NCBI RefSeq assembly: GCF_900176355.1
Contig: NZ_FWXI01000007.1
Coordinates: 124,001 to 188,000, forward strand
Length of the DNA stretch: 64,000 nucleotides
Origin: Sporomusa malonica
Lineage (GTDB): Bacteria; Bacillota; Negativicutes; Sporomusales; Sporomusaceae
Reading direction: 5' to 3'
Of this stretch, positions 1 through 7,307 are shown in pieces (the stretch's first letter is position 1; each line of letters starts with the position of its first letter). The notes below the pieces were generated by a model. That model had not been told where the DNA came from, did not search any database, and saw nothing but the letters and a program-made list of their open reading frames with translations. The translations under genes were made by a program, and so were the position numbers.

Positions 1-691
1 TTACTTCGGTGCCATAGCCTTTGCGTTTGCCAATCATTAATGCAAACACCAGTCCGGAGACACCTGAAATGATATGTACTACAGTGCCGCCGGCGAAGTC
101 CAGAACACCATATTCGCGCAACCAGCCGCCGACACCCCATACCCAGTGCGCTACTGGGTCATATACTAAAGTAGCCCAGAGTACTACGAAGGCGATATAT
201 GCAGGAAATTTAACCCGTCCGGCGACAGAGCCGGAAATAATTGCAGGGGTAATAATAGCAAATACTCCTTGGAAGATCATGAAAGCCAGTTGAGGAATGG
301 TAGCTGAGTAGTCAGGATTAGGATCTGCCCCCACACCATTCAAACCAAGCCAATCAAGACCGCCGATCAAATGGTTGATATCAGGACCAAAGGCGAGAGA
401 ATATCCCCAGAGAACCCATTGAAGGGAAATGACACCAAGACAAATGAAGCTTTGCATGATGATGCTTAGTACGTTCTTGGTACGGACCATGCCTCCGTAA
501 AAGAGTGCCAGAGCTGGAGTCATTAACATTACAAGTGCTGCGCTGAGTAATACAAAAGTAGTGTCGCCAGTATCAATTTTCGGTGGCTCAGCTGGTGCTG
601 CCGGAGCCTCTCCTTCGGCGGCCAAAACGAGGGGAGTTAAGAATAGGGTTAAAACCAGGAGCATACCTAAGATGGTATATAGCTTTTTCAT
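1..691 (-). CDS. amtB: Ammonium/methylammonium channel, Amt family (partial, 3' end outside window)
   Basis: The N-terminal 230 residues of an Amt/MEP channel run off the left edge. The start at 691 has an AAGGAG box upstream. A hydrophobic signal-like segment (residues ~1-25) and an Ala/Pro-rich linker precede the membrane core. The core shows family motifs FYGGMVR near residue 65 and DFAGGTVVHI near 200, which holds the first pore His of the twin-His pair. Amt channels conduct ammonium and also methylammonium. The gene diverges from corrinoid and methylamine methyltransferase genes, so methylamine uptake is a plausible role (inference). A 375-nt leader with a terminator lies upstream. Family assignment is firm; the substrate is not proven. 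Confidence 0.93.
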   Translation of the reverse strand, partial: MKKLYTILGMLLVLTLFLTPLVLAAEGEAPAAPAEPPKIDTGDTTFVLLSAALVMLMTPALALFYGGMVRTKNVLSIIMQSFICLGVISLQWVLWGYSLAFGPDINHLIGGLDWLGLNGVGADPNPDYSATIPQLAFMIFQGVFAIITPAIISGSVAGRVKFPAYIAFVVLWATLVYDPVAHWVWGVGGWLREYGVLDFAGGTVVHIISGVSGLVFALMIGKRKGYGTEV

Positions 692-836
692 ATAGTTAAT
701 CTCCTTTCTATCAACTGAAGTTTTTCTGAATTTTTTTGCTAATTCGCAGTTTGATGTTAAATCAAAAATCTCTGCAACAGAGAAAGCAGATCCTTCATCA
801 ACAATCACCTCCTGATAATTGATAGCTGAAAATGAA

Positions 837-865
837 ATGTCCTGGAGGGGAATCCTCCAGGACAT
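837..865 (-). other. 12-bp hairpin in amt leader
   Basis: A perfect 12-bp inverted repeat with a 5-nt loop lies between the leader terminator and the amt ribosome-binding site. It has no T-run on either strand, so it is not an ordinary terminator. It may be part of an expression platform or an mRNA-stability element. Confidence 0.5.
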
Positions 866-891
866 CATTGTCCTTGATAGAAAGAAAAAAA

Positions 892-931
892 CGCTTATAT
901 AGGTTCGTAATAACTAGAACCTATATAAGCG
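892..931 (-). terminator. Intrinsic terminator within amt leader (possible attenuator)
   Basis: Arms 892-906 and 917-931 form a 15-bp perfect stem. Read on the minus strand it is followed directly by seven T residues. It lies between the predicted amt promoter and the amt start, so transcription of amt must pass it. This is the layout of an attenuator or riboswitch-controlled terminator. Confidence 0.75.
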
Positions 932-973
932 CCGTTGCTTACCGTAGTTGACAAAACATCTATTAAGTTTTTC

Positions 974-1050
974 CCGTTATTTTAAACTAATAGCTAAGGT
1001 AGTATAGTTTTGGCTGGCAATCAACATTTCTATAATAACGGTAATTATTT
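974..1050 (-). promoter_or_regulatory. Structured 5' leader element of amt, shared with mtmC leader
   Basis: On the minus strand positions 1050-1032 match the mtmC leader (2896-2914) at 17 of 19 bases, around the core TACCGTTAT. A complementary ATAACGG lies at 980-974, so a closing stem over ~54 nt can form. The element begins about 17 nt after the predicted start of transcription. It may be an RNA sensor or a protein operator; I cannot tell which. Confidence 0.45.
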
Positions 1051-1072
1051 GCCTGTTGTGGCTATGGAGTGA

Positions 1073-1101
1073 ATTATAACACCTTTGGATGCTAAATGCA
1101 A
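1073..1101 (-). promoter_or_regulatory. Predicted sigma-A promoter of amt
   Basis: On the minus strand TTGCAT (1101-1096) and TATAAT (1078-1073) are separated by 17 nt. The predicted transcript start is near 1066, giving a leader of about 375 nt before amt. Confidence 0.6.
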
Positions 1102-1189
1102 TAGTTCTTTTTACAGAATTATGGCAAGAATTATAACAGCACTAATTTGCTTGAATTTATAATTTTTAGCATAGTGATTTGGTAAATTG

Positions 1190-1218
1190 TTGACATTATT
1201 TGCATGGCTTGTTATTAT
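1190..1218 (+). promoter_or_regulatory. Predicted sigma-A promoter of mtmC1
   Basis: A consensus TTGACA (1190-1195) lies 17 nt from TATTAT (1213-1218). It drives the corrinoid-protein gene at 1380 through a ~150-nt leader that contains a terminator-like hairpin. Confidence 0.75.
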
Positions 1219-1283
1219 AGATTTAATAGAATTTCAGATTTTTCGATGATTTAATTATATATGCATATAGTGTTTAGGAACAA

Positions 1284-1326
1284 AGACGTTCTAGCGGGTA
1301 CAACGCAGAACGTCTATTTTATTTTG
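1284..1326 (+). terminator. Terminator-like hairpin in mtmC1 leader
   Basis: Arms AGACGTTCT (1284-1292) and AGAACGTCT (1307-1315) enclose an inner GCG/CGC pairing and are followed by a T-rich tract. The hairpin lies after the promoter and before the gene, so it may attenuate expression. Confidence 0.6.
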
Positions 1327-1379
1327 CCTATATTTGGTTACCCTGTTCCGGAGGAACTAATGATTGGGGGCTTTGTTCG

Positions 1380-2069
1380 ATGCGACCGGATAAGATTTTG
1401 AAAAGGTTAAAAAAATCGGTTGAGGAAATGGAAGTATCCCTGGCAGAAAGGGCAGCTAAAGCTGCGATTGCAGCAGGGACTGATCCTGTTATTGCCATTA
1501 ATGAAGGACTGGCAAAAGGGATGAAGACAGTCAGCGATTTGTTTGATGAGGGAGAAGCGTTTATCCCGCACCTGCTAGTTGCAGCAGAGGCTTTTGAGAC
1601 AGGGGCAGCTATACTGACAGATTCGATGTCGCAAGAGGGAAAGGCTCGGACTTTGCAAGGTAAGGTATTGATTTTTACTGTACAGGGTGATATTCATGAT
1701 ATTGGTAAAAACATTGTAAAGACAATGCTGCTTGCCAATGGATTCCAAGTAATAGATCTTGGTAGAGATGTAACTACTGCTGAAGCCGTCGAAAAAGCCA
1801 AAGAATATGCTGTTGATATTATAGTGGCTGCAGCGCTGATGCGAACGACTATGCCTGCACAGCGTGAAATTCTTCAAGCCTTAGAGGAAGAGGGGATACG
1901 CGGTCAATTTAAATGCATGTTTGGGGGTTCGCCGGTATCGGCTGAGTGGGTGAAAAAAATCGGTGGGGATGCTTATGCTGAATCGGCTTCTGAAGCTGTT
2001 GAAAAAGCCAAAGAGTTAATGGGGGAAATACGGTCACTCCAATGTCTGGCTAAAACCCATACAGCATGA
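1380..2069 (+). CDS. Orphan methylamine-type corrinoid protein
   Basis: A 229-residue MtmC/MttC-family protein that carries a methyl group on cobalamin. It has an N-terminal helical cap domain (residues ~1-85) and a B12-binding Rossmann domain with the GDIHDIGKNIV signature (DxHxxG) near residue 105. It closely resembles the MtmC at 3111 but has a 10-15-residue C-terminal extension, and no methyltransferase gene follows it; an IS630 remnant does. The ATG at 1380 has only a weak GGGGG box. A stronger GGAGGA site instead serves an overlapping 13-codon frame starting at 1360. It may be a second acceptor for MtmB or the leftover of a lost operon. Confidence 0.85.
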   Translation: MRPDKILKRLKKSVEEMEVSLAERAAKAAIAAGTDPVIAINEGLAKGMKTVSDLFDEGEAFIPHLLVAAEAFETGAAILTDSMSQEGKARTLQGKVLIFTVQGDIHDIGKNIVKTMLLANGFQVIDLGRDVTTAEAVEKAKEYAVDIIVAAALMRTTMPAQREILQALEEEGIRGQFKCMFGGSPVSAEWVKKIGGDAYAESASEAVEKAKELMGEIRSLQCLAKTHTA

Positions 2070-2181
2070 TCTTGACAAATTTTCAGAAAGCTGATATTAT
2101 ACGCCTGCATAGAAATGCTGTTAAGCCAAAGCACTTGAGGTGTGCGGCTTATCGGGGGCAGCCCAAGGAAAGGTTGAGTTT

Positions 2182-2682
2182 ATGCCTAGGGTAGCGGTCA
2201 AAATTGAATTGACTGATGAAGAAAGAACAGAATTAGAAAAAAATATCAAAGGGCATAAAGTTGAAAAGCGGCTCTATATCAGGTCGAAGATCATTCTTTT
2301 GGCGGCAGAGGGTAAAGAATGTATTGAAATTGCCAAGATATTAGATGTTTCTGAAAAAACCTGCCGTAAGTGGCGAAACCGGTTTGCCGACAAAAGGCTT
2401 GAGGGAATACTTGACTTGGAAAGAAGTGGTGCTCCTGACACTTTTACCGAGGCAGAGCGTCTGGAAATTATCAGACTTGCGTGCAGTCCGCCTGAGGTGC
2501 CCAAAAATTGGACGCTGGCTTATTTAACTGAACTTGCTAAAGAAAGAATAGGCCGGTCGATTTCAATTGAAACCGTACGTCAAATTTTGAAATCGGCAGA
2601 CAAGAGGACAAGTGTTACTCCTCCCAGTGAACATAGCATGTATATAAAATTGCCCTCAGAATCAACTGAGAAATCTCAGTGA
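2182..2682 (+). CDS. IS630-type helix-turn-helix protein lacking the DDE domain
   Basis: A 166-residue protein matching the N-terminal half of IS630/Tc1-type transposases: two helix-turn-helix units (residues ~30-75 and ~90-135, including IAKILDVSEKTCRKWRNRF). It ends where the DDE/RNase H-like nuclease should begin. Full family members are about twice as long. ATG 2182 is chosen because a purine-rich box precedes it; an earlier in-frame start exists at 2140. It sits between two corrinoid-protein genes and ends at a strong bidirectional terminator. It is either a decayed transposase or a DNA-binding half kept as a regulator. Confidence 0.65.
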   Translation: MPRVAVKIELTDEERTELEKNIKGHKVEKRLYIRSKIILLAAEGKECIEIAKILDVSEKTCRKWRNRFADKRLEGILDLERSGAPDTFTEAERLEIIRLACSPPEVPKNWTLAYLTELAKERIGRSISIETVRQILKSADKRTSVTPPSEHSMYIKLPSESTEKSQ

Positions 2683-2711
2683 GATTTCGTGTGTTAATTT
2701 AATATAGACAT

Positions 2712-2750
2712 AAAAAAGCAATGGCGCTTAATACCGGCCATTGCTTTTTT
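2712..2750. terminator. Bidirectional terminator
   Basis: A 14-bp perfect stem, AAAAAAGCAATGGC with its complement, has A and T tracts at its base. It separates the IS630 remnant from the mtm operon promoter. Confidence 0.85.
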
Positions 2751-2845
2751 GCATTGTATTAATGTTTTAGGTAAACTGCTAAGAAAGAAGAGGATGCAAT
2801 ATTTCAAATAAATTAATTACTTTATAAAAACACAAAAATTAAGTA

Positions 2846-2874
2846 TTGCAAATAGAAAATGATGGTGATATAAT
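2846..2874 (+). promoter_or_regulatory. Predicted sigma-A promoter of mtmCB-pyl operon
   Basis: TTGCAA (2846-2851) and consensus TATAAT (2869-2874) are 17 nt apart. The predicted start near 2881 leaves a ~230-nt structured leader before mtmC. No other clear promoter is visible before the end of the pyl genes. Confidence 0.65.
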
Positions 2875-2895
2875 ACGACCCATAGAATATCAAGT

Positions 2896-2965
2896 AAATA
2901 AATACCGTTATAATTTGAAAATGTTTTCTAACAGAGTGTGGATGGCTTGAATAATAACGGTATTT
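2896..2965 (+). promoter_or_regulatory. Structured 5' leader element of mtmC, shared with amt leader
   Basis: Positions 2896-2914 match the amt leader at 17 of 19 bases. Arms 2900-2911 and 2954-2965 form a perfect 12-bp stem around 42 nt. The element starts about 16 nt after the predicted transcript start, the same offset as in amt. The rest of the leader to 3110 holds a GGGGT/ACCCC hairpin near 3041-3054 but no clear terminator. I recognise no known riboswitch class. Confidence 0.5.
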
Positions 2966-3110
2966 AATTGCGTGAAAAAACTTGAATTCTAGGTGGTGGG
3001 TTATTCGGGAAAGTTTCATATAATCCTTATAAGCAGAGGGGTGAACAAACCCCAAAGCAATATGAAGCTAACCTGGAGATTAGAAAAAAGAATGGAGGGG
3101 ATTTACTTCA

Positions 3111-3770
3111 ATGAGTCAGGTGGAGATTTTAGGAAAACTTAAAACTGCAATTGAAGAAATGGACAGTGATCTTGCTGAAGCAGCAGCTAAAGAGGCGATA
3201 GCGGCCGGAGTTGATCCGCTAGTTGCCATCAATGATGGACTTGCGGCAGGAATGCAAACAATGAGTGACCTTTTTGATGAAGGGGAAGCCTTTGTTCCTC
3301 AACTTGTTGTTGCCGCCGAGGCCTTTGATGCGGCGGTAGCTATACTGAAAGAGGCTATTCCTGAAGACCAAAAGGGCAAAACCTGCAAGGGAAAGGTTCT
3401 TCTATATACCGTCCATGGCGATATCCATGACATTGGTAAAAACATTGTTAAAACAATGCTGTCAGCCAGCGGTTTTGAGGTGTTTGACTTAGGCCGGGAT
3501 GTGCCGACAGACGAAGTCGTAGCCAAAGCCAAAGAATACAATGTTGATATTATTGCCGGTGCTGCCCTCATGACAACAACAATGCCTGGTCAGCGGGATG
3601 TTGTTGCCATCTTGAAAGAAGAAGGTATCCGCGATAAATTCAAATGTATGTTTGGCGGTGCGCCGGTGTCTGCTGAATGGGTAACGAAAATCGGCGGCGA
3701 TGCCTATGCCGAGACCGCGTCTGAAGCAGTCAATAAAGCAAAAGCCTTAGTGGCAGAATTACGGGGGTGA
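3111..3770 (+). CDS. mtmC: Monomethylamine corrinoid protein
   Basis: A 219-residue cobalamin protein that takes the methyl group from MtmB. It has a helical N-terminal domain (~1-85) and a B12-binding Rossmann domain with GDIHDIGKNIV near residue 104; the His is the lower cobalt ligand. The length is typical of MtmC/MtbC/MttC. Specificity for monomethylamine is assigned because mtmB begins 4 nt after its stop. A strong GGAGGGG box precedes ATG 3111. It heads the operon that continues into tRNA-Pyl and the pyl genes. Confidence 0.92.
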   Translation: MSQVEILGKLKTAIEEMDSDLAEAAAKEAIAAGVDPLVAINDGLAAGMQTMSDLFDEGEAFVPQLVVAAEAFDAAVAILKEAIPEDQKGKTCKGKVLLYTVHGDIHDIGKNIVKTMLSASGFEVFDLGRDVPTDEVVAKAKEYNVDIIAGAALMTTTMPGQRDVVAILKEEGIRDKFKCMFGGAPVSAEWVTKIGGDAYAETASEAVNKAKALVAELRG

Positions 3771-3774
3771 TGTA

Positions 3775-5166
3775 ATGGCGATTCCTAAAGTGCTAACAGT
3801 ATTCGATATTTATGAAAGAGCAAAAACCGGTCCCAAGGTGGAAGAGAAAGAATGGGATTTTAAGATTATTCCACAGACTGCAGCCAAGCTGAAGAAAAAA
3901 TACGACATTAAAATGGACAAAAAGCAGATTGTTCCTACCGACAAAACATTGATGAACAATCTGTTCCAAGCCGGCTTGGAAATGCTGGTAGAATGCGGTA
4001 TATACTGCATTGATACCAACCGGGTCATTAAGTATCGCAAAGACGAAGTGATGGCAGCCATAACTTCGGCACCGACACGCGCAATTTACGGCGAGGGTAA
4101 ACAGGCAGTAGTACTGGCGCCTCGCAGCTATACTGAAAAGAGACCACCCATTATCCAGGGAGGCCCGACAGGCGCGCCTTGTTCAGAGGACCAGTTCTTG
4201 GCCATCCATCAGTCATACGCCCAGGAGCCGTTAGTGGATACCATTGTTGACGGAGTGCTCCAAACAATCAAGGGCTATGACCCAATCCCTGGCAGCCCAT
4301 GGGAAATCGCCGCAGTAAAATCAGAAGCTATTTTAGTACGGGCGGCGCAAGACAGAGCCGGACGTACCGGTATGGGGCTCTAGGGGAATGAAACTTCACT
4401 TTCGCCAGCAGGAGTAATCGCAGCCGATTTCCCTGGTGGTATGAGGCCTTCTGACAGCCATGAAGTATCCCAGCTAAATGAGCTGAAGATCGATGTAGGT
4501 GCATTGGTATTCACTGCTCATTATCAACTAGCTGGCAACCTCATCATGTGCGAGCAGATGCCTATCTATGGAGGTTACGCAGGTGGTTTGGAAGAAACAA
4601 CCATCGTTGACGTGGCAACCACGATTAATGCCTTTGTCATGACAGGGGCAACCTGGCACTTGGACGGCCCGGTTCATGTACGTTGGGGTATCACTACAGC
4701 CAGAGAGGCTCTTGCTGTAGCTGGACACTGCGCCATGGCAATTGAGGCCAATACCAATTTGATGCTAGGCAATCAATACTATACTTTGGCAGGTCCTTGT
4801 ACTGTTATGTGCCTCTTGGAAACAGCAGCCCAAGCCATTACTGATACGGCCAGCGGCCGGGAGGTATTGTCCGGGGTAGCTGCCAGCAAAGGCGTAGCCA
4901 CTAATTTCACTACAGGTATGGAAGCAAGAATGATGGCCGAAGCGGCCCGGGCAGTAGCAGGTATGGAGACCGAGAAGGTAAACGAGATACTGGATAAGCT
5001 TGTAGCCTTATATGAAAAAGATTACAAGACTGCCCCGAAAGGTAAGTCGTTCGAAGAGTGTTATGATGTAGTAAAACTTGTGCCTACCCAGGAATACCTG
5101 GATGTGTACGATGAAGCCGTTAAGATACTTACTGGTCTAGGTCTGGATTACTGGACAGAAAAATAA
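3775..5166 (+). CDS. mtmB: Monomethylamine methyltransferase with in-frame UAG (pyrrolysine)
   Basis: Two open frames, 3775-4380 and 4384-5166, lie in the same frame and are separated only by TAG at 4381-4383. Reading it as pyrrolysine (residue 203) gives 463 residues, matching the ~458-residue MtmB with Pyl at 202. The sequence before and after the codon aligns to MtmB landmarks: QGGPTG, AGRTGMGL-Pyl-GNETSLS, DSHEVSQLNELKID, YGGYAGGLEETTIVDVAT and GNQYYTLAGPC. The enzyme transfers the methyl group of methylamine to the Co(I) corrinoid of MtmC, and Pyl binds the amine. Start ATG 3775 follows mtmC closely with a GGGGGTG box. A hairpin can form directly at the UAG (4382-4434). It is not MttB or MtbB: length and Pyl position differ. 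Confidence 0.95.
4382..4434 (+). promoter_or_regulatory. Possible stem-loop immediately at the mtmB UAG codon
   Basis: Bases 4382-4389 can pair with 4427-4434 (8 bp, one G-U). The stem begins inside the UAG itself and encloses a small GAAA/TTTC hairpin. Archaeal mtmB has a proposed stem-loop (PYLIS) at this place. Whether this one affects read-through is unknown. Confidence 0.35.
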
Positions 5167-5181
5167 CAGCTGGAGATTCCT

Positions 5182-5222
5182 CAGCAGGGAATTTACAGCC
5201 TGTTATTAGGAATTTCCTGCTG
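5182..5222 (+). other. Intergenic hairpin between mtmB and pylT
   Basis: Arms 5182-5193 and 5211-5222 pair over 12 positions with one wobble. No T-run follows, so transcription should continue into the tRNA. It may mark an RNA-processing site that frees tRNA-Pyl from the operon transcript. Confidence 0.45.
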
Positions 5223-5242
5223 GGGGAAACCCTATTAAATTT

Positions 5243-5314
5243 GGAGGGTGGATCGTAGAGATCGCATGGACTCTAAATTCATGCAGCCGGGTGCGACTCC
5301 CGGACTCTCCGCCA
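5243..5314 (+). tRNA. pylT: tRNA-Pyl (anticodon CUA)
   Basis: The 72-nt gene folds with a 7-bp acceptor stem (5243-5249 with 5304-5310), one nucleotide before a 4-bp D stem (GATC/GATC) and a 5-nt D loop. It has an extended anticodon stem, loop 5271-5277 with anticodon CTA at 5273-5275, a very short variable region, a 5-bp T stem and an encoded CCA. Short D loop, long anticodon stem and minimal variable loop are hallmarks of tRNA-Pyl. It decodes UAG. It lies inside the operon between mtmB and the activator gene. Confidence 0.96.
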
Positions 5315-5331
5315 TTATGGAGATAAATGCT

Positions 5332-7269
5332 ATGCAATATACTGTGATTTTTCAGCCGTCAGGCTGCCAGGCAATGGTTGACAGCGGAAAAAATCTGCTT
5401 GCAGCTTCACGGGAAGTAGGTGCTGATATTGAAGCTCCTTGCGGAGGTAGTGAGATTTGCGGTAAATGCAAGGTTAAAATTGAGGAGAGCTGCCTTGCGG
5501 GGATTGGTATTCATTCCAAAATGGTGCATTTGTCGCCAGTGACTGACAAAGAGAGAAAAATGCTGAGCCCTGAGGAGTTGGCTGATCATTACAGATTGGC
5601 GTGTTGCGCCCAGATATATGGAGATGTCTTGGTAGTTGTTCCAGAACAAAGCCAGGCATTAAAGCAGGTTGTGTTAGAAGCGGGAACGGCAAGGGAATTT
5701 CGTATAAATCCGGCCGTACGCAAGTATTATGTGGAACTGAATAAGCCTACTTTGGCTGATTGCCGCGATGATTTTGCCCGCTTAAAAGAGGTTTTGCAAA
5801 GTCGGTTTATTCAGCTTGACAAGACTATGCAGATAGACTACAAGGTGCTCGCAAAGCTGCCAGATATCTTACGGCAAGGTGGTTGGAAGGTTACGGCTAC
5901 ATTGTGGAATGACAGCGAGATTATTGCTGTTGAGCCAGGCCGGGCAGAGAAAGCCTATGGTATTGCTATCGATATTGGCACAACGACAATTGCTGCTTAC
6001 TTGTGTGATCTTACAGTGGGTCAGGTGTTAGCTCAGGACTCGTTGATGAACAGTCAAGTGCGCTATGGGGATGATGTGCTGGCGCGCATCACTTACTGCA
6101 TGGCCAATGACGACGGCCTTGCTAAACTGCATCAAACGATAATTAATGATATAAATGACCTGATTCAGAAAATGACTACAACCGCCAATGTAAATCCTGA
6201 AACTGTTATGGAAGTAGTACTTGTATTTAATACAGTTATGCACCATATTACTCTTGGTATAAATCCTCAATATATTGGCAGTGCTCCGTTTGCTTCAGTT
6301 ATTAGAGAAGCTGTAAACATCAAGGCCAGAGAGCTTGGGATAAACATTGCTGAAAGCGGGTATGTCCATTGCCTGCCGCTCGAAGCCGGTTTTGTCGGTG
6401 CTGACAATGTTGCAGTACTTATTGCCGAGCAGCCGTATAAGCAGGACAAGATGAAGCTTGTTGTCGATATAGGCACAAACGGTGAAATTAATTTTGGCAA
6501 TAAAGAGGGCATCTTCTCAACCTCGTGTGCAACTGGTCCGGCGCTAGAGGGGGCACAAATTAAATTTGGCATGCGGGCGGCGCCAGGAGCTATTGCTCAG
6601 ATAACCATAAATCCTGAAACCCAGGAACCTGAATTTGAAGTCATTGGCGCAGATGCCAGGGCGGCACTACGCGCCAGAGGAATATGCGGCTCGGGAATTA
6701 TTGATGCTGTTGCTGAATTATTTAAGGCAGGTATCATTAAACGAGATGGCGGGTTTGACAAGAATATCCGATCACCGCGCGTCCGGAAAGGGACAGACGG
6801 TAAGTTTGAATATGTTTTGGCCTGGGCAGCCGAGACCGCCCTTGGGCAGGACATCACGATAACCCAGAAGGATGTGCGTGCTGTTCAGCTGGCTAAGGCA
6901 GCACTTTATGCTGGAGCCAAGATTCTTATGCGGAAAAAAGGTGTAGATAAAGTAGACGCAGTGACATTGGCAGGCGCGTTTGGCAGTTATATTAACAAGG
7001 TAAATGCGTTGGTTATTGGGATGGTGCCTGATTGTAATCCTGAGGCTGTCATTGCAGTAGGGAACGCCGCTGGAGAAGGTGCGAAATTGGCGCTGTTTGA
7101 CCTTGATAAAAGAGGTGAAGCGCAAGCTGTTGCCAGTGTTGTGCACTTTGTGGAAACGGCTACCGAGGCTGATTTCCAGAAGGAGTTTATGGATGCCATG
7201 TTCCTACCCCATGCCAGCGACCGTTTCCCCCATATTGATCCTATACTTGAGCGAATTCCCCGGAGATAG
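5332..7269 (+). CDS. RamA-like corrinoid activation ATPase (2Fe-2S / ASKHA, DUF4445)
   Basis: About 645 residues. An N-terminal plant-type 2Fe-2S ferredoxin domain has the cysteine set CGGSEICGKC (residues ~30-39) plus a downstream Cys. It is followed by a linker and an ASKHA-fold ATPase with GIAIDIGTTTIAAYL near 210 and VVDIGTNGEI near 380. The family reduces inactive Co(II) corrinoid proteins to Co(I) at the cost of ATP, so it should reactivate MtmC. ATG 5332 is chosen because GGAG precedes it by 9 nt; the longest open frame begins inside tRNA-Pyl and is not credible. It ends in TAG; read-through would add 14 residues. Confidence 0.9.
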   Translation: MQYTVIFQPSGCQAMVDSGKNLLAASREVGADIEAPCGGSEICGKCKVKIEESCLAGIGIHSKMVHLSPVTDKERKMLSPEELADHYRLACCAQIYGDVLVVVPEQSQALKQVVLEAGTAREFRINPAVRKYYVELNKPTLADCRDDFARLKEVLQSRFIQLDKTMQIDYKVLAKLPDILRQGGWKVTATLWNDSEIIAVEPGRAEKAYGIAIDIGTTTIAAYLCDLTVGQVLAQDSLMNSQVRYGDDVLARITYCMANDDGLAKLHQTIINDINDLIQKMTTTANVNPETVMEVVLVFNTVMHHITLGINPQYIGSAPFASVIREAVNIKARELGINIAESGYVHCLPLEAGFVGADNVAVLIAEQPYKQDKMKLVVDIGTNGEINFGNKEGIFSTSCATGPALEGAQIKFGMRAAPGAIAQITINPETQEPEFEVIGADARAALRARGICGSGIIDAVAELFKAGIIKRDGGFDKNIRSPRVRKGTDGKFEYVLAWAAETALGQDITITQKDVRAVQLAKAALYAGAKILMRKKGVDKVDAVTLAGAFGSYINKVNALVIGMVPDCNPEAVIAVGNAAGEGAKLALFDLDKRGEAQAVASVVHFVETATEADFQKEFMDAMFLPHASDRFPHIDPILERIPRR

Positions 7270-7307
7270 CAATGGTTGAAAAAGTTGGGAATGGAGGAGA
7301 TTGTGGT

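Noticed and set aside
2182-2682. Active IS630 insertion sequence
   Set aside because: The DDE domain is absent and no terminal inverted repeats were seen around it.
2875-3110. Cobalamin or tetrahydrofolate riboswitch before mtmC
   Set aside because: No B12 box or THF-core sequence is visible; the leader is described only as an unknown structured element.
4441-5166. Separate methyltransferase gene starting at 4441
   Set aside because: It is the second half of mtmB; the 19 codons between the TAG and 4441 are conserved MtmB sequence in frame.
3775-5166. Trimethylamine methyltransferase (mttB) as identity of the UAG gene
   Set aside because: MttB has Pyl near residue 334 of ~495; here it is at 203 of 463 with MtmB motifs.
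5248-5331. N-terminal extension of the activator protein through tRNA-Pyl
   Set aside because: The longest open frame starts inside the tRNA gene; ATG 5332 has a proper ribosome site and matches the ferredoxin-domain start.
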